A stretch of DNA of 64,000 nt, from the NCBI GenBank assembly GCA_037349105.1, contig JAYJMM010000123.1, forward strand, positions 3,162,001-3,226,000, given 5' to 3'. The translations under genes were made by a program, and so were the position numbers. Positions 24,101-32,429 of this stretch are shown in pieces (within the stretch, counting starts at the first letter, position 1; every line of letters starts with the position of its first letter). The notes beneath the pieces are model-generated. The model worked only from the letters and a program-made list of their open reading frames with translations. It was not told the origin of the DNA and did no database searches. The DNA comes from Limnomonas spitsbergensis (taxonomy: Eukaryota > Chlorophyta > Chlorophyceae > Chlamydomonadales).

Positions 24101-27100
24101 CTGTGGCCATGTATGCCGTGGACTCGCTGCGGCAGCTGGCCATGAAGTTCCTCCAGCGGGACGAGCTGGCCAACTACACATTCCAGAACGACTTCCTCCG
24201 ACCCTTCGTGGTGCTGATGAGGCAGAGCCAGGTGAGGGAGGCGGGGGAGGGGGGGCGGCAGCTGGCCGAGAAGCTCCCACGGGGGAATGAGCAGGCCAGC
24301 CACACCTTTCCAAATGATTTTCTCAGACCCTTCTCTCTGAGGTGAGGTGGAGGCAGGGGAGGGGGACGGTGTTGTCTATCTGGAATTAGGTACAAGGTGG
24401 TTTATCTGTAAGGCCCCAACCAATTGACGATCTGGATGACCTGCGCCTACAGCCCTTTCCAGCCCACCCTGTTCATGCCCTCCCCCCCCCCACACCTCTG
24501 ACCTTACTGTACTCCTTTGCTCCCCCCCCCCTTTTACCCACCAAACCACCACCATCACCGTGCCCTGCTCCCCTGTACTTCCCCCCTCCCACTGCGTCCT
24601 GCTCCCTTGCTCCTCCGCCCGCCCCCTTCACCCTGCTCCCACCACCACCATACTCACCGTTCACCTTTCCACCCACCCTGTGTTGTGCCAGGCTGTTGAG
24701 ATTCGTGAGCTGATCATCCGCTGCTTGTCCCAAATGGTGCTGGCGCGTGTGAACAATGTCAAGTCAGGCTGGAAATCAATGTGAGAACAAGAAGTGTGTG
24801 GGGGAGGGGTCATTGTTAGGCCATGCAGGCCTTGAGGGGGGGGGGGGGGGCTCAATGTGAGGACATGCTCTCGGTGTAAGAGATGGAGGAGGGGGGAAGG
24901 GGTAGGGAACAGTCTATGTGATGCTGCGTCGGGGAAGAGTTGGGGGATGGGCGACCCCATCGTCACACCTCCTTGCAGTTGTTTGGAATGAGGCGTCATC
25001 TCAGACAGATGAGTGTCCATGTCGAAATGTAAGATTGGCCCGAAACCCACTATCTCGCTTATCTGGCCTGGAGCCTGGTCTCTTACTCCCCTGTGTCTCC
25101 AATCTCACTCTCCACACGTGAGTCCCCATCTCAATCTTCCAACTCACTCTCCCCGTCCCACTCAAACACGTCACTCTCCCATGCCACTCTTCCACATCAC
25201 TCTTCCATGTCACTCTTTTCACCCCTAGGTTCATGGTGTTCACAACAGCTGCTGGGGACAAGGACCCCATGATTGTGCGGCTGGCCTTCGACACCATCGA
25301 GAAGATTGTGCGCGAGCACTTCTCCCACATCACAGAGACAGAGACCACGACCTTCACGGACTGCGTCAATTGCCTCATTGCCTTCACCAACAACCCGCAC
25401 AGTATCGACGTGGCGCTCAACTCCATCGCGTTCCTAAGGTTAGCCTGGGGCAGTGCTTATTCTCCGGCTAAGATCGGGGTCACGCCTTGACCGGCCCAAA
25501 GGGGGAGAGGGAAAGGCTTTACCCTCGCCCCAGCAAAAAGTCACTGGGCGAGAGACTTTTCTAAGTGTCAAAAGTTTTCTTCACTCTTAAAAGTTTTTTT
25601 CTACAATTTTCAAATAAGTTCTTAACTATTATGCACTTAACACAGCCTCGAGCAGCCTGGCTGGCCACGCTTGCGGCTCAAGGCCAGGAGGTAGCTGGAC
25701 TGTAGCTGAGGTGTAGCTGAGCCACACAAAATAACAACTAATATGGCGTGGCGCTTGCTACCCACCTGAAGGTACAGAAGGTAGAATCCACTATGAATCA
25801 TATGATGTATGGGCTGGTATTAGACCATCATGGGCTGGCATAAGACCATCATGGGCTGGCATAAGACCATCATGGGCTGGCATAAGACCATCATGGGCTG
25901 GCATAAGACCATCATGGGCTGGCATAAGACCATCATGTATGGGGCTAGGGTGATGTGATGTACCTGGTATGTATGAGGTGGCATCAGAACATCAGGGCTA
26001 CCATCAGGCCTGCATCCCATCACATCCATTTCCTGTGGCTTGCCCGTCACCTGCATCACCAGCTGCATCAGCAAGCCACCTGCAGGATGCCTGGTGGTGC
26101 ATGCATGTCTGCTGATCATGCGCCCTGCTTACGGTAGGTTGCCATTGGCTTTGAAACACGAAGCCCCGCAAAGGTGATGCCTCCCCCTTGGCTGTTTGCC
26201 GCGTGCAGGTTCTGCGCGTTGAAGCTGGCCGAGGGCGCCATCGGGGACGTCAACGAGCTGCCGGAGGGGTACACCAGCAACCACGCGGTGCATCCCCTGC
26301 GGGTTGTTGCCATCGACGGCCTCTCCTCCTCCTCCTCATTGGCAATGCAGCCCATGAGCGGGGGTAGCGCTGCTGGGGTTGCGGGGGCGTTTGCATCGGC
26401 CGCCGCAACAGCTGCTAATGTTGCCGCCTCGCAGCGCCTGCCAAACGTCAGTCCGGGCGGCGCCGGAGGGCTGGCGAGGAGCCCCAGCCAGGGGCGCCCC
26501 AAGCCGCTCAAGTTTGTGGATAAAGACGAGCACGTGTACTTCTGGTTCCCGCTCCTGGCGGGCCTGTCAGAGCTGACTTTCGATCCCAGGTGGAGTTCGA
26601 GGGGAGGGGCTGCCAGCCAGCCTGGTTGGGTTTTATCTACTGCTCTTGCTCCTTGGTGTGGCTGTACTACACCCTCTAGTGATTCGTCGAAGTGATTTAA
26701 AATGTGGGCCTAGAGACAAGTTTGTAGGGGACAGGTTGTGGACCTATTGGATCCAGTCAACGCCTTCCTCCACTGCGACCTGTCCCAGTTTCTCTGCCCA
26801 CCCCTGCCTTTCTGACCTGTGCCTGCCCCCCCCCCCCCTGTGCGCGCGTCTGTGTGGCAGACCGGAGATCCGTAACAGCGCGCTGGAGGTGCTGTTTGAC
26901 ACCCTCAAGTGCCACGGCGGGGTTTTCGCTGACTCCTTTTGGCGCCGCATCTTTGACAGTGTGCTGCTGCCCATCTTCGACCATGTCCGCGCAGAGGTGG
27001 GGCAAGCAAGGGGGCAGATGGGGGGTATAATGTTAAGCAGCAGCTGATGCTTTTGAGGCCTAGTCCGCGTGCCTCTGTTTTGAATTCCGTACTGTTCTGA

Positions 27101-30100
27101 AGGCACCTGCACACCTTGCCCCGGCTATCCAACCCGACGTTGAGTCATTGCCTGCGCATCTCTCTCTGACGTCTGACATAACCTCCCGCCTGCGCTTCCC
27201 CCCTGACCCTCTCCCACCCCCTCTTCTCTCACCTCTCCCCTTCCCTGTTCCCCCAACCCTTTTCCCTGATCTCCTCGCCTCCCCCCCGGTTCAGGTGACG
27301 GACACGACCACGTTCACGAGTGAAAAGCGGCGGCAGCAGGAGGACGCCTGGCTGTATGAGACGTGCACCAAGTGCCTGCAACACTTGATTGATGTGTCAG
27401 TGCTGGTGAGCGCGTGGGCCTTGTGTATGGGGGGGGAAGGGCAAGGGAGGAGGTTGGAAGGGCAGGGGAGGGGTGTCAAGCCCTCGAAAGCAGGGCATGG
27501 CCTGACTTACAGGTTGTGTATGCCAAGTTTCCAGTCGGACATGATGTTTAGGTCCGGTACTGGAACCGGTATGTTCTTGCGTTTGGCCGGTACTTCGGTA
27601 CTGTTACTGGTATGTTCTTACGTGGATTGGTTGTTGCTGTTGCCCTCACTGCCCCCTGCCGTTGCCCTGCGCCCTGCGCCCTGCTTGACCGCAGTATTAC
27701 GACGAGACCCGCTGCCTGCTTCCCCACCTGGCCGCTCTGCTGAAGAGCTTCATGGACCGCAGCCATCAGAGCCTGGCAGCGGTCGGCGTCGCAGCATTCG
27801 TCCGGCTGTGCAACAAAGCGGGTTAGTGGGGAGGGCGGAGTGGTGGGAGGAAGTGTGAGGGGTAGAAGTCCGGCTGTCCAAAAGACGGGTGGGTGACCGA
27901 GTGTGGAGGTTTTGGAGGAGGAGGTTGAAGGAGCGTTGATTGGGCTTGCATAAGCCTGTCGATTGGGATTTCTGCCATGTGTCTACCGGATGCGCAGGTG
28001 AACAGGAGGGTGCAGGCAGTGCTGTCGCCTGCTTTTCTACTGAAATGTATGGACACTTCAGCAGCCTTGGTCAAAGCATCAGTTTAGCAGCCCTGGCCAC
28101 AGTCATCCCTGTCGTCAGTGACCCACGTTTTCTGCACTTACACACTGCAGCCCTGGCCAAAGCATCAGTTTAGCAGCCCTGGCCACAGTCATCCCTGTCG
28201 TCAGTGACCCACGTTTTCTGCACTTACACACTGCACGAGAAGGGCACTCTTTCTGCACGAGAAGGGCACTCTTTCTGCACGAGAAGGGCACTCTTTCTGC
28301 ACGAGAAGGGCACTCTTTCTGCACGAGAAGGGCACTCTTTCTGCACGAGAAGGGCACTCTTTCTGCACAAGAAGGGCACTCTTTCTGCACGAGAAGAGCA
28401 CTCTTTCTGCACGAGAAGGGCACTCTTTCTGCACGAGAAGGGCACTCTTTCTGCACGAGAAGGGCATTCTTCAGGCCCCTCCCCCTGCCCCTTACTGCGC
28501 CTTGTGTGCTTCAGCCCCCTGATGACCTACTCTCCTTCCCCTCGACCGCTTCTCACCTGTGTCGTAATTCCTCAATGAATCCCCAGGCTCCGCTCACATA
28601 CCCCTGACATCCGACCTCCTCTTGCCCTTCCTTGTGTGCCTCAGGCCCCCTCATGGACCCCCCGGCCTGGGAGGAGGTGACTAACTTCCTGGTCCAGGTG
28701 GCGCAGGAGATTGCGCCCAACGCCACGGAGCTCATCACACCGCCCAACGCGCGGCCGGCGGCAGTGACCCCTGCGTCCTCCCTGGTGTCGGTGTCCTCGG
28801 AGATCCAGCCCCTCGGTGACGATGTGAGCGGGGCCGAGGCAAGTTCGCACGGCGGACCCTCAGCGCCCGCAGCCACCTCGACGTCTGGTACCGCGACGCG
28901 CGCCTTCTCCTTGCGGGAGGGCGTTGGCGCCCGTAGGCTGGCCAAGTTCCGAAGCCATGCTGCTGTGCAGCTGCTGCTGGTCCAGGGCTGCTCCGAGACC
29001 TATGCGCAGCTGCACCGGATCATGCCTCCAGTCGCCGCGTTGAGATTACTGCAGGTGTGTGTGTGAGCAGGGCGGGAAATCTAAGCGTTTCAGGTGCAGA
29101 GGTGCAGCTGCAGTGGCAGTGCAGCTGTTCATGCTTCAGTGGTGCAGCTCGTACTGCTGTAGAGGTGTGCAGTGGTAAACCCTCTAGTGGGGCAGTGCTG
29201 TAGCTGGTACTGCTGTGGGGCAGTGCTGCAGCTGGTACTGCTGTGGGGCAGTGCTGCAGCTGGTACTGCTGTGGGGCAGTGCTGTAGCTGGTCCTGCTGT
29301 GGGGCAGTGCTGTAGCTGGTACTGCTGTGGGGCAGTGCTGTAGCTGGTACTGCTGTGGGGCAGTGCTGCAGCTGGTACTGCTGTGGGGCAGTGCTGTAGC
29401 TGGTACTGCTGTGGGGCAGTGCTGCAGCTGGTACTGCTGTGGGGCAGTGCTGCAACTGGTACTGCTGTGGGGCAGTGCTGTAGCTGGTACTGCTGTGGGG
29501 CAGTGCTGCAGCTGGTACTGCTGTGGGGCAGTGCTGTAGCTGGTACTGCTGTGGGGCAGTGCTGCAGCTGGTCCTGCTGTGGGGCAGTGCTGCAGCTGGT
29601 CCTGCTGTGGGGCAGTGCTGTAGCTGGTACTGCTGTGGGGCAGTGCTGTAGCTGGTCCTGCTGTGGGGCAGTGCTGCAGCTGGTCCTGCTGTGGGGCAGT
29701 GCTGCAGCTGGTCCTGCTGTGGGGCAGTGCTGTAGCTGGTACTGCTGTGGGGCAGTGCTGTAGCTGGTCCTGCTGTGGGGCAGTGCTGTAGCTGGTCCTG
29801 CTGTGGGGCAGTGCTGCAGCTGGTCCTGCTGTGGGGCAGTGCTGCAGCTGGTCCTGCTGTGGGGCAGTGCTGTAGCTGGTACTGCTGTGGGGCATTGTTG
29901 TGACTGTTTCTTGGTGTCTCGATGAGCCACTTGATTGGTGTGCTTGTGTGTGAGGGGTCCTAGGAATGTCCAGTGAGTGGAGAAAGCTGGACACTAAAAT
30001 TGTGGTTGACCCCTGTCCACCACTGCCCTGGCTTGCTTTGTTAGCGTTCCCGTTTCTTCGGCTCTTATGCAAATATGTGTCCTCTGGACGTCCCCCTTTG

Positions 30101-31624
30101 CTTCACTCTGGATGTGACCTCCGCTCATGCCACTCATGCTCATGGGGTTGTGTGAACCGTTTAATTGCCTACCGTACTCGCCTTAATTAATTCTTCCTCC
30201 GGACGTCCCCTTCTGCCAGGCATTGGAGGTCATCTCCACTCATGCCCGCGGCGTGGACATGGACATCGAGCTGCGGCGGCGGCTAGCCTTCCAGCAGGTG
30301 AGGGATTTGTCAAGCTGTAGGAGAAGCCATGGATCAAACATGTGGGGATCCAACTGGCCTCAGGAGCGGTGTCGTCGAACAGGCTGCATGGGCTTCCGGT
30401 TTCAGGAGTCCAGGAAGAAGCATGATGAGTGCTAAGGGTGCTTCATCTTCAACTGTGCTGGGGTGCTTCATCTTCAACTCAGCTACAATTCACGGCTTAT
30501 GGTTGGGGGAGCCTGGTGCAGTAAGCCTGAGCCAACGGATGTAAGCTTGCTGGCGTAAGGTAGCTGAAGTGTAGCTGAAGCACAAATAAACAGTGGACTG
30601 CATGCCCCTGCTGCAGGTGGAGGATAAGGTCCCTGACGATCGCATGGTGATGGATCCACCCCTTCTGCGCCTGGAGGTGGAGTCGGCCCACGCCTACCTG
30701 TCTGTGCTGAGCCACATGGTCCTCCTGAGGCCGCAGCAGCGCGTGCCCGGCGTCATCGAGGACTGCGCCGCGACGGCCAGGCTCATGGAGCTATGCTCGG
30801 CGACGCTCCGGCGATACGTGCAGGGCGTGGTCGCGCCCATGAGGGCGATGGAGACGTCTGGCGGTGGCGCGGCATCGGCTGCGGGTGGGCAGGTCCTGGG
30901 GAGGAGCCAGTCGTCGGCCGTCGCTGCCAAGCCGCCGACACCGACAGGTTTGCGGCCCACTGAGGCGGCGGCAGCGGCGGCGGCCAGCCGGTCGGTGATC
31001 ATTGGCCGCAGTAGTGCGGGCCTAATGGTGCTGATTGCCACACCAGTGGCGGAGTATGCATCCTTCACGCCGCTAGTGTCGTCAGTGCTTAAGGCGCTGT
31101 CCCAGGTGATTGGGGCAGACGAGGGCTTGGCTGGGGTTTCTGGGATCCTGTCCGCTGCTGACTGGGTGTCCTTGCAGGGTTTTGCTCTCTGTGTAACCTG
31201 CTTGTTGCAGCTGGCTTTCCTGTGTTCTTCCGGCCTGATGCCTTGAAAAGTGCATGCCGTTGTGTTATGTTTGCCGATACCTTACAAACGGCATGCCATG
31301 AAATAGCTCTTGTGATGCCTGGACGGTGCAATTGGCAGATATCTTATGCTATCTTAGATGAAAGGGCTGGTGTCATACCTGGCATGGTCTTTGGTTCTGA
31401 CCTCATCCCCTGTGCTGACCTGATTGCAGGCAGTGGACGAGAACGTGTTTCGTGAGCGGCTGCCAGAGCTGTTCCCCGTGCTAGCACTGCTGATCCGAGC
31501 AGACTATGCGCCGCACGAGGTGCATCGAGCGCTATCAGACCTTTTTGTGCAAAGAGTCGGGCCCTTGGTTGGTGCACCGCCACCTCCTTGGGCTGTGCTG
31601 CCTGCAACGGGGACTAGGCTGTAG
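123..31624 (+). CDS. BIG/Sec7-type ARF guanine-nucleotide exchange factor (partial at the N-terminus)
   Basis: Proteins of this family load GTP onto ARF GTPases at the trans-Golgi or endosomes to recruit vesicle coats. Thirty exons join in frame with GT-AG introns: 123-309, 563-881, 1010-1223, 1696-1815, 3588-3764, 6295-6359, 6810-7086, 7541-7714, 8246-8328, 9081-9234, 9445-9589, 10470-10573, 16958-17077, 17530-17646, 18673-18824, 19528-19775, 20261-20310, 22111-22179, 23407-23534, 24030-24231, 24692-24780, 25229-25438, 26209-26589, 26861-26996, 27295-27405, 27695-27821, 28645-29054, 30220-30297, 30617-31105, 31430-31624 (TAG). The sum is 5,331 bases, a multiple of three, giving 1,776 residues. 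The first exon begins with RMEAD, matching the end of the DCB domain in plant BIG proteins, so the start lies to the left of the window. DCB/HUS, Sec7 and HDS regions are all present and the Sec7 active site is intact. Intron 12 is 6,384 bp. The family call is firm; individual exon edges are predictions supported by frame and homology. Confidence 0.95.
310..562 (+). repeat. Intron 1: tandem copies of the acceptor side of exon 2
   Basis: The true acceptor is CTCCACAG at 555-562, followed by CCTCTTTC. Upstream, CTTCACAG|CCTCG (junction after 356) and GTCACAG|CCCCG (junction after 414) sit in repeats with a shared CCCGCCTGCTTGCGCC lead-in, so they resemble degenerate duplicates of the intron end plus the exon start. 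GTTTGACCCTTG also recurs twice. Confidence 0.55.
1816..2440 (+). repeat. Intron 4: decayed tandem copies of the exon 4 3' end and donor site
   Basis: Exon 4 ends CTACGGATCATCCAGGACATG at the GT donor (1816). Inside the intron, recognisable copies recur at about 1895, 1985, 2095, 2135 (CTGCGGATCATACAGGACAT then GGTGGG) and 2250, each with ATGGAGGACATG and GCGCTGCGCTC-like blocks upstream. The period is irregular, about 60-130 bp. The copies are not open reading frames and look like decayed duplications of an exon-intron junction. Confidence 0.7.
2892..3119. mobile_element. MITE-like element with 37-bp terminal inverted repeats
   Basis: The left arm (2892-2928, beginning AAGGGGCCTGTCACT) and the right arm (3083-3119) are near-perfect reverse complements over 37 bases, differing at about two positions. 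The flanks share GTTGC(T) on both sides, a possible 5-6 bp target-site duplication. The 154-base core has no coding potential. It lies in intron 4 of the ARF-GEF gene. The superfamily cannot be told from the sequence alone. Confidence 0.75.
3187..3378. mobile_element. Short dispersed element with a CTCAGCTACAATT end (copy 1)
   Basis: This copy begins CTCAGCTACAATTTTGCTAC and ends GCGCACCCTAAATAAGCAC. Related sequences with the same end motifs occur at about 18362, 25640, 30476, 54206 and 60297. It is non-coding and lies in intron 4. Confidence 0.5.
3780..3970 (+). repeat. GT-rich microsatellite in intron 5
   Basis: The stretch is dominated by TGTGTG and GCATGTGTGTG runs directly after exon 5. 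The opposite strand therefore shows spurious His/Thr-rich reading frames. Confidence 0.7.
4150..6290 (+). repeat. About 110-bp minisatellite, about 19 units, intron 5
   Basis: A pyrimidine-rich unit repeats every 109-110 bases, with landmarks CACCTCTCTGGCCTTCCTGC, GGTCAATCGGACCTCCTGT, CACTCACCCCACCCACGCAA and AAAACTGAAAGTACAT. The last unit runs straight into the acceptor of exon 6 (CCTCCCTGCCGTCCCAG at 6278-6294), so the array is contiguous with a splice site. All reading frames inside it are repeat artefacts. Confidence 0.95.
7290..7530 (+). repeat. Degenerate about 57-bp repeats in intron 7
   Basis: About four diverged units share GGATTCTTGAT or GGATACTTGATCTTC, then a CTCTCC/CCCTGCCCCTGCTC tract. 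They end at the polypyrimidine tract of the exon 8 acceptor. Confidence 0.6.
7541..9589 (+). other. Sec7 catalytic domain (exons 8-11)
   Basis: The domain runs from [17 protein letters not shown] through [20 protein letters not shown]. The catalytic glutamate finger is in [12 protein letters not shown], whose first codon is split by the intron between exons 9 and 10. The second ARF-binding motif is [16 protein letters not shown], followed by KKKM. The four positions that set brefeldin A sensitivity in ARNO mutagenesis (Y, S, D, M) all carry the sensitive residue here. The domain looks catalytically complete. Confidence 0.93.
7830..8245 (+). repeat. Pyrimidine-rich CACTCTTCACCC repeats, intron 8
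   Basis: About 400 bases consist of variants of CACTCTTCACCCCTCACTC, up to the acceptor CATACAG at 8239-8245. The stretch is strongly strand-asymmetric, with almost no G. Confidence 0.75.
9570..9910 (+). repeat. Intron 11: tandem copies of the exon 11 3' end and donor
   Basis: Exon 11 ends AAGGACGACAACCACATGG at donor GTAGGA (9590). The intron then repeats GAGGACGACAGCCACATGGG and TAGGAGGGAGTATGTGGGGG, or the variant GATAGCCTCATAGAGGGAGT, about nine times to 9910. The repeat register begins within the exon, so the unit spans the exon-intron junction. Confidence 0.8.
10900..16900 (+). repeat. 74-bp minisatellite with higher-order structure, intron 12
   Basis: About 75-80 near-identical units of 74 bp carry the landmarks ATGGCTGGTCCACTCTGCTG, CTGCCTTTCCCACGGCCCTC and CTATGCATTTGGCCCTGCTC. 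A divergent unit containing CACGTTTTGGTCTAG recurs at 11481, 11775, 12365, 12659 and 13841, and a CACGTTTTAGTCTAG variant at 11923, 12807 and 13989. Marker spacings of exactly 884 bp and 1,182 bp show block duplications of many units. Since 74 is not a multiple of 3 and no plus-strand frame has a stop, all three forward frames stay open for roughly 1,000 codons. This is an artefact of composition. Confidence 0.97.
17647..17920 (+). repeat. Intron 14: G-rich copies of the exon 14 3' end and donor
   Basis: Exon 14 ends GATGCAGCATAATGGCACAG at donor GTGTGT (17647). Copies in the intron include GCATTATGGCATAGGTGTGT (about 17675), GTGCAGCATAATGGCACAG then GTGTGT (about 17724), CAGCACTATGGCTCAGG (about 17820) and CATATGTGGCTCAGGTGTGT (about 17878). 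Confidence 0.75.
18023..18083. repeat. Inverted repeat (about 23-bp arms) in intron 14
   Basis: The left arm runs from GGAGGATGCC to CCAAGCTAACTC (18023-18045). The right arm runs from GAGTTAGCTTGG to GGCATCCTCC (18060-18083). They pair almost fully around a 14-base loop. The structure would form a stable hairpin in the ARF-GEF pre-mRNA. Its function is unknown. Confidence 0.7.
18349..18530. mobile_element. Short dispersed element, CTCAGCTACAATT family (copy 2)
   Basis: It contains GCGCCTCAGCTACAATTAAG near the left end, then GCAGCAAGCCCTGTTGC and GGTGGCTGGCCACTGGCC, which resemble the inner parts of the copies at 3187 and 60297. Boundaries are approximate. Confidence 0.4.
18588..18656 (+). 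repeat. Telomere-like CCCTAAAACC repeat in intron 14
   Basis: AACCCTAAAACCTGAACACT recurs twice as a roughly 36-bp unit (CCCTAAAACCTGAACACTGA, then ACCTTGAAACCTGGA) shortly before the exon 15 acceptor. CCCTAAAA is the complement of the Chlamydomonas-type telomere unit TTTTAGGG. Related tracts occur at 46835 and 49998. Confidence 0.5.
18900..19015 (+). repeat. Intron 15: decayed copy of the exon 15 end plus donor and intron start
   Basis: Exon 15 ends AAGTACCTGCTGCAAGTGGC, then TGAAGTGGTGGGGGACCACC, and its intron starts GTGCGG, followed soon by GGGGCAGGCCCACTGTGGGA. At 18918-19010 the intron has AAGTACTTTCTGCGATTGGC, TGAGGTGGTGGGCTTCAGG and, further on, GGGGCAGGCCCAGCCCATGA in the same order. 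About 130 bases covering the exon end and intron start were duplicated and then diverged. Confidence 0.75.
20335..21830 (+). repeat. 29-bp minisatellite (about 50 units), intron 17
   Basis: The unit is GGAGGGCAGGGGGCATGGAG followed by ATTTGAGCT, with variants GGCAGCAAG, GGCATGAAG and GAACTAGAG. A rare variant, GGGAATGAAG then ATTTGAAGTGG, occurs at 20791 and 21226, exactly 435 bp (15 units) apart with matching neighbours, which indicates a block duplication. Minus-strand Pro/Leu/Ser-rich frames here are artefacts. Confidence 0.95.
22915..23395 (+). repeat. CA-rich, roughly 60-bp repeats, intron 18
   Basis: Units share TCAGGGCATCACC followed by (CA)n, then CACTTCCTTGCCCA or CACTTTCTTGCCCAG. 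The array ends at the exon 19 acceptor (CCGCATAG, 23399-23406). Confidence 0.75.
24236..24342 (+). pseudogene. Ghost copy of the exon 20 end inside intron 20
   Basis: Immediately after exon 20 (ends 24231) the intron encodes [18 protein letters not shown] then [11 protein letters not shown], in frame with the exon and before a stop. The exon itself has [18 protein letters not shown] then [13 protein letters not shown]. This is a partial exon duplication of about 95 bp that has drifted. If retained it would add a short alternative tail ending in a stop; a normal splice is assumed. Confidence 0.8.
25640..25735. mobile_element. Fragment of the CTCAGCTACAATT dispersed element (copy 3)
   Basis: GGTAGCTGGACTGTAGCTGA, then GGTGTAGCTGAGCCACACAA and AATAACAAC, matches the 3' ends of the other copies (TGTAGCTGAGGCACACTAAA, then AATAAACA). 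It lies in intron 22. Confidence 0.45.
25800..25940 (+). repeat. 21-bp tandem repeat, about six units, intron 22
   Basis: ATGGGCTGGCATAAGACCAT with a final C repeats six times from about 25829 to 25936, in near-perfect register. Confidence 0.9.
28076..28475 (+). repeat. Tandem 86-bp duplication followed by a 22-bp minisatellite, intron 26
   Basis: A block from about 28070 to 28235 occurs twice (CAAAGCATCAGTTTAGCAGC through GACCCACGTTTTCTGCACTT). It is followed by about eleven copies of GCACGAGAAGGGCACTCTTT plus CT (22 bp). The second copy's end (CTGCA) merges into the first 22-bp unit, which suggests the small array seeded from the duplication edge. Confidence 0.9.
29187..29895 (+). repeat. 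28-bp minisatellite, about 25 units, intron 27
   Basis: The unit is GGGGCAGTGCTGTAGCTGGT then ACTGCTGT, with variants TGCAGCTGG and GGTCCTGC. It is highly homogeneous and lies 133 bp after exon 27. Confidence 0.95.
30476..30598. mobile_element. Compact copy of the CTCAGCTACAATT dispersed element (copy 4)
   Basis: It starts CTCAGCTACAATTCACGGCT and ends AGTGTAGCTGAAGCACAAAT, then AAACA. At about 123 bp it shows both ends clearly; the ends are imperfect inverted repeats (AGCTACA and TGTAGCT). It lies in intron 28. Confidence 0.6.
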
Positions 31625-32429
31625 CATGCCTGGTTTGAAACTGAAAAGTGTGGACCCTAATTCTTTGTAGATGAGGAGGGTGGCGTACTGCCATCTCCTC
31701 TTTTAATACTCCACCCGTATGGTATGCTGCTGTGATCCCTGCCTTGTTCTTGCTCAGGGACAGAACCGTTTTACATTATGGGAGTGAGTCCACCCCCTGC
31801 AGCCATACCGCAGCTGGACCGGTCTACAGGTACAGGTCCAGACAGCATGGCTGAATGTGCATGGTGCTTCTGGTCTCTGACCAGGAGGATGACTTTAAAC
31901 ATATCTTAGCCACGAAAAAGGAGCAGTGTCCTACATCCACGCCACATCACCAGCAGCAGCCCACATTACGGACCATATCTGATATGTGCATGTGGCTTCC
32001 AACAGCAGTACTTGATCATTGGATACAGTTTGTATAAGTCAATAGGAACCCCATATACTAATCCAAGTGTACATCAGAAATGAAAATCAGGTTAGCAGCG
32101 GTGGCCTAGGCTAGTAAGTAGCAGTACAGGTTTCAAAATCTCTCAGCGCGCGTCAATACGGGGTATCTGCAGCAGCAAGAACCCGCAACTGTCTCTCAAT
32201 GATGCTATCAAATACATGCAACTATTTGGGATCAGCTATGCTACGTGAGGCACCAACTGGACGCCCACGCATTATAGCTTAAAACCGAATGAACAAAGGG
32301 TCTTGGAGTCCGCCAAATCGACTTTCGGCATGGAAGTGCACTGCATGCAAGCCTATTGGGCAAACAGATCCAGGCGCCACAGAGGAGACGCCACGTTGTC
32401 CGGATCTGATCCCCAGTAGTCAGCAGAGC
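31625..32429. other. Convergent intergenic region between the ARF-GEF and CTD phosphatase genes
   Basis: These 805 bases hold no supportable gene. They should contain both 3' UTRs. No TGTAA poly(A) signal is evident close to the ARF-GEF stop on the plus strand. Confidence 0.6.
31771..31775 (-). terminator. Candidate poly(A) signal TGTAA for the CTD phosphatase gene
   Basis: TTACA on the plus strand reads TGTAA on the minus strand, 655 bases past the stop. It is the first match downstream. TGTAA is the usual green-algal signal. A 3' UTR of this length would reach within 150 bases of the ARF-GEF stop. Confidence 0.3.

Larger units (their letters stand above)
10470..31624 (+). other. HDS1-HDS4 C-terminal region of the ARF-GEF (exons 12-30)
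   Basis: Helical repeat segments follow the plant BIG order: [71 protein letters not shown], the HDS2 motif [20 protein letters not shown], and [17 protein letters not shown]. Exon 23 adds an Ala/Ser/Gly-rich insert (about 26320-26500) and exon 29 an Ala-rich insert (about 30850-31005), both likely surface loops. These domains couple membrane signals to the exchange factor in yeast Sec7. The stop codon is TAG at 31622-31624. Confidence 0.88.

Noticed and set aside
29020..30072. Minus-strand frame of 350 codons (Gln/Thr/Ala/Pro repeats) over intron 27
   Set aside because: It is a product of the 28-bp array antisense to the ARF-GEF gene.
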